The position numbers were made by a program, and so were the translations under genes. A stretch of DNA of 64,000 nt from Rhyacophila brunnea (lineage: Eukaryota; Arthropoda; Insecta; Trichoptera; Rhyacophilidae). Numbering within the stretch: the first letter of the stretch is position 1; each line of letters opens with the position of its first letter. Positions 59,501 through 64,000 of the stretch are shown piece after piece. The notes under the pieces were generated by a model that saw nothing but the letters and a program-made list of their open reading frames with translations, was not told where the DNA came from and made no database searches. The stretch is taken from contig JAGYXB010000437.1 of NCBI GenBank assembly GCA_022495005.1, positions 558,001-622,000 on the forward strand, in the 5' to 3' direction.

Positions 59501-60204
59501 TAGGGATCCCGAGCTATTTTCGATACTTATGAATCCCGGAATTAATTATACCGAAACTTTCGGGATTGACTTTTTTTATCAATTTTTATGGAAAATAAAA
59601 TAAAACGAAAATATAACAGAAAAAATACTTTTAATAACAAATAACTACATTAGAAATAAGCTGAGTTTGAATGATGTTTGATTTATACCTATGTGTAAGG
59701 TTGCCGATTCATTTTATTTTTTCACATAAATTAATAAAAATGAGAAAGATTGGAAAAACAATGCTTCGCAGTTCGCACTATTAACAAAGTAATTCCACCA
59801 TGATCTCATACGTTTTACGGCAGTTTCATATTTGGCTGACTAATTAGATTTATGAAGCGAAAAAGCCATAAGTACACCATGATTTGCATTACTATTTTAA
59901 ATCTCTCTAACGTCTTTACTATCAGAAACAGCAATCCCATATGAAGTTCACACTATTATTTTTATTACAATATTATTTACTCCATTAAACATGTATTTCC
60001 AAGATTGAACGTATCAATAAATGTCTCAAATAGTATAAATTATACTAGATTTATTTTTGACCGATTTTATAAATGTTATTTGTAAATATAAAAATTATAT
60101 ATTAACAATGGAAAAAAATGTCAATTCCGGACCAGTCCCGGGATTGTCAAATTGTAATTCCGAAATCCTGCGATCAGAATTTTGGCTCGGGATTGGATTC
60201 CCTA
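59501..60204. mobile_element. hAT-type MITE with TAGGGATCC-like ends
   Basis: The left end TAGGGATCCCGAGC and the inverted right end TAGGGAATCCAATCCCGAGC pair. Further inside, both ends carry words with CCCGG and TTTCGG. Flanks TTAACAAT (59493-59500) and GTTACAAT (60205-60212) match at 6 of 8, including the last five, a plausible decayed 8-bp hAT duplication. The 704-bp interior has no intact transposase. A 70-codon frame at the right end is a chance product. Confidence 0.78.
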
Positions 60205-60212
60205 GTTACAAT

Positions 60213-61309
60213 GAATTCGTTAAGAATTTAAGCAATTTGATACATATTTTAGAAGTAGTTTTAATATGATATGAATTTATTTTAAGCCACTATTGTTAAT
60301 GCAGCAAAAAATATGATAACTATTTCCACGATATTTTTTTTGTAGATAAATATTTAAATGTTAAATTCATTACGTTTTTTTGCTGATTTTAACACACCAA
60401 AAAACGATGCGTGATAATTTCATTAAATCCCGCGCTGTTTTTTTTATGATTTGATTTTGAAAGCCTTCAATAAACGCTTCAAAAAATATACAAAACTAAA
60501 ATAAAACTACATTATTAATATGCTGTAAAAATCATTTGATTTAAAATATAGTCTCTACTCACCTTACGAATCCATTATAGTTTTCTACAATATTATTTAA
60601 TCAATGATTTTGTATAGAATTATTTAAATACAATATATGATCATTAATACTTAATGCTAGATGAAGGGTTTTTTAGCTCCATTCACTCAAATTAACCCTA
60701 AGCTGTTTGTTGAACTTCTATTAATTTGGAGATCTGACAATAAGATATGGCTAACGTTCATGTTTTGTATTAAGACTAATTGAACTGGAAATAATTAAAA
60801 GTAAACATATCAAGATAGTGCGATAAATAATCTGTTGAAAAAATAACAACTTCAGTCAAAACAAAATAAGTATTATAATTTGTTCAGTATTGGCAAAGTC
60901 AATAAATCAATAATTTGTTCCGATATACGTACACTTTTGCTTGAATATATTAACATGCCAGGGGCAAGTATAATGATACAGGTGGAGTCAAACAGAGCAA
61001 AATCAGTATGAGATAGTCGTGCTCTAGTCTGGTATTGGTTCTGCACATCTCTGAAGCACTGCTATCAAAATACGGCCTTGTATTCGCCTACACGCCAATA
61101 TCCGAGTCTACATAACTAAAGTCTTGGTTGTTTCGATATCAGAGGCGGTTTATTGTTTTTATTTTATCGTATATAGCCGTTGAATTCGTATTATTTAATG
61201 AAATTACCATATATACTCCGAAACGATACCTATAATATAAGTGCTTCCAAAGAGTAAGCGTTAACTTCGCAGAACAGATTAGTAAATAGAATTCAGATAG
61301 GCTATACCT
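60213..61309. other. AT-rich non-coding stretch
   Basis: Nothing recognised. Confidence 0.5.
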
Positions 61310-61560
61310 ACCCCAATACACGACATTTTGAAGCAGGGTTTTGAATGTGTGAGTGTCCTACGAAAATTAAACACACATTATAGACGTGCAATAGTGTGTG
61401 TTGTAACCTTCAAATACACCAATATTGAGTGGGCGTGAACGAAAAAGAAGCTTGGAATGACGTATTCTTGACACAAGTTTATCCCATATTCTTCCACACT
61501 TGAGATCGGTTGCCTGTTACTCCACATCATTTAGGTATTTCCGTTCCCATTAATTATATG
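61310..61560 (-). repeat. Unnamed interspersed repeat R, copy 3
   Basis: Reverse-complement copy of 47540-47830. AGTGTCCTACGAAAATTAAA, ACGTGCAATAGTGTGTG and ACGTATTCTTGACACAAG all have counterparts there in inverted order. Confidence 0.7.
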
Positions 61561-62104
61561 TTTCCTGGATAACTTATTTGGAACATCTTAGAAACACAAA
61601 TAATATTTTAACGAGTATATGTGTTTCGTGAATACGTGTATCGAGTGGGTCTCCCACAAACATTGCATTTCGGGCAAGGCATTTCGCATCGAAACTTCCT
61701 AAAAAATATTCATCAGAGATATTATCTAAAATTTCGTAATTAATTCCAAAAATGGATTATGACAAGCCGTTCACCACGAAAAATCTAGTTTTTCTGCAAG
61801 TTCAGCGCACTCAATAGGTACAGTAGCTAGCAAGTAAATTCGCGCATAGCGACATTCGTACATGTATAGGTAGACGTCACGCAATGTTCATTATGCGATA
61901 TCACGCATCGGGAATTTATAGCAATATCACCTTTATTGTAAATATACTTGATGAGTAACAAAATAACATTGCTGAAGATATAGCTTATTAAATTAATGTT
62001 TAAAGTTTAATGTGTACTGTAATCTTTATTTGTGTAAATAATAATTTTATTGTAACTACTTAATACAATCACTAAAATCAATCAGTATGGACTGGAATGT
62101 TGTA
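61561..62104. other. Non-coding stretch
   Basis: Nothing recognised. Confidence 0.5.
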
Positions 62105-62212
62105 GGTAATTTCTCGTAAAACGAAAAATCTGTTATTACAACCTCTGCACTGTGTCTGTAGGGCCCATAATATTATGATCTTCGTAGGGTCGGACATGGT
62201 ATTAAAAAAATA
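62105..62212 (+). mobile_element. tRNA-derived SINE, family 1, copy 4 (3' part)
   Basis: This matches the 3' body of the copy at 27695: ATTTCTCGTAAAACGAAAAA, TTATTACAACCTCTGCACTG, GTAGGGCCCATAATATTATG and GTAGGGTCGGACATGGT, followed by an A-run. The tRNA head is absent. Confidence 0.7.
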
Positions 62213-64000
62213 CAATGACCACAAGTACTTATTTCTAATTGGTGTGAGATCTATAAATATTTTATAAAAAAAGTATCAAGTCGATTATATTACATTATTC
62301 GTCCAGGAATCCATCATCAGAAAAGCATTCTTCATAGGTACCATGGCGAAACAAGTAATTTTTATAAATCTCTACACTGCACTGACCATTGACCGTTTAT
62401 TGTACAGATTTATATTTTTCGAATATCGTATTCCTTCATACAAAAAGTACTCTTTGCCATTATCTAAACTACCTAATAAAGGTATAGTGTTATAGATATC
62501 TCTTGAATCCGCTACTGTAATCGATTTACATTCGCTCGATTTGGTTCGGCTAGAATGGCCTGCGGTGTTTGACTATACGAGATAAAAAAAATAATCACTG
62601 CAAAATAATAAGAACACTGCCAATACTGGACTATAAAATAAATACCAATATAGAATGCTTTCCGGGTATTCTTTATTTCCTGATATTACTGTTGAGGTAT
62701 TACTAAATACAAGATAAAAACATGCAGAGCTTGATTAGAGTTTTATATAAAAATTGTTGTTTTATTATAATATCATCATACACTTTGTTTTAAGTGTTAA
62801 ATATCACGAAAAAAATGAATGAAAACTGATGTATTTATTTGACGAATAATACTAGGTGAAATCAATTTACGCTTATATGACGTTTAGCCAGATATAATAG
62901 AAGCAAAACGCTCATCTACTGATCCGTTGGTTTGCGGATGAGAATCCTACGGCAGTATCGATTTGGCATATTATTTTCCTTAGCAACATTTGTTTTTATA
63001 TTGCGGAGAAATATATAATGTTCATAACAACGTCTGGAAATGTCCTTAAATGTGTACGACAAGGGAAAAACTGGTCAAGTCAGTACTATAATTTTTAATT
63101 TTGTATCTACGTGCTTCTCAGTCCCATGGGCACTCTTAACTTATAGTTATGTAAATTCATCCAAATAACACTTGAGTGAATGGCGACAAAGTATTATATT
63201 ATTTACAAATAATTTGTGATACGATGGACAAATAACTATGAAAAAGTTTGGTGTTAAATAGAAAACGTGTTTATTATTTAATCATATATATTTGATTAAA
63301 TGAATTTCTTTAAGATTATGCTCGATTGAAATTGAAGTACTTTCGGGACTGCAAAAATCGAAGTGAACATTTCAAAAATCAACAAACTGACAATTAAATA
63401 AGAAATTAATGTGTTATCCAAGAGATCATAGAGTATTAAGTATTATATTACTACAAAGTAACTACCAAAAGGCTATAGTCAATTAATAATGATGACGGTA
63501 GTTTTTTTAAATCCGCAATCACATATAAATCTAATGTGTCCTCTCAGGCTTCCAACGTTTACCTACCGATAATAATGTTTGTGGGAAAAATTAGTTGTAT
63601 TATTGTTTCTCATTTTATTACTACCTATTAATTACGAAGGTTGATCACTGATAAGAAGATTCTTGAGACTATTTCGCCAAGCAAGTATTTAATAGAGATT
63701 TATGTCGGAAACCAACATTTATGTATAATTATCATTAAGTTTACAATAATAAATAGGTATAGAATTGCATTATTCAAGTGGATGTAAAACCACGGAGGAA
63801 ATAAAATACTAAAGTAAGTGTGGTGTATCTTTGGAATACAATAGAATGAACCTCTTTTTTAATAGGTGCTGGTAATTTTTTTATAACGTTGGATTTGTTG
63901 GAACATTTATTTCATTGATTAACCATTCTCAACATTCCCTTTGCGATGCAAATAAATTCCGTTCATTCCGGTGATGTCACTTTGGGTTACCGTACGAGAT
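62213..64000. other. AT-rich non-coding stretch
   Basis: Nothing recognised to the end of the window. Confidence 0.5.

Overview
The window is AT-rich eukaryotic DNA, almost certainly from an insect. It holds a mariner-type transposon, several hAT-type elements, tRNA-derived SINEs, fragments of non-LTR retrotransposons, and a spliced gene start with an arthropod-style core promoter. The many short GTAGGTA/ACCTAC and AATATTAT words resemble what is often seen in Lepidoptera and in aphids. I cannot choose between these orders from the sequence alone. There are no bacterial features, operons or ribosome binding sites, and I found no convincing rRNA, functional tRNA or CRISPR array.

Most of the window is non-coding. 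The only candidate host gene is on the plus strand at about 43.4-45.2 kb. It has a promoter with GATAAG, CCAAT, a TATA-like stretch and a TCAGT initiator, then a 20-codon first exon that encodes a signal peptide and ends at a good GT donor. About 1.3 kb downstream lies a short GC-rich open stretch in a compatible phase, followed by a stop and an AATAAA signal. Together they could encode a secreted peptide of about 74 residues that I do not recognise. The second exon is inference.

The rest is a record of transposable elements. At 0-9 kb there are three retrotransposon 3' fragments, a 789-bp hAT MITE with 8-bp target duplications, and a SINE. At 11-18 kb there are two copies of a 417-bp TA-flanked MITE, a SINE, an element with a seven-unit internal repeat array, a LINE fragment and a nearly perfect 105-bp foldback palindrome. 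At 18.6-20.2 kb an 840-bp segment is duplicated in tandem with no visible difference between copies. At 20.9-22.5 kb there is a nest: an element with about 140-bp inverted ends contains a hAT remnant, which itself contains a LINE fragment. At 22.8-38.6 kb there are two copies of a family rich in TCCCGG motifs, three SINE families, LINE fragments, a third copy of the TA-flanked MITE, two related hAT MITEs and one unidentified 104-codon open frame. At 42-62 kb there are three copies of an unnamed repeat, a full-length but frameshifted mariner (49662-50964), a 704-bp hAT MITE and a SINE tail.

Between the repeats, several 150-500 bp patches are clearly richer in G+C and CpG than their surroundings and lack a credible reading frame (near 10.3, 15.9, 17.6, 30.6, 36.4, 39.8, 53.8 and 57.2 kb). 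They are candidates for conserved regulatory elements of a neighbouring gene, but only cross-species comparison could show this.
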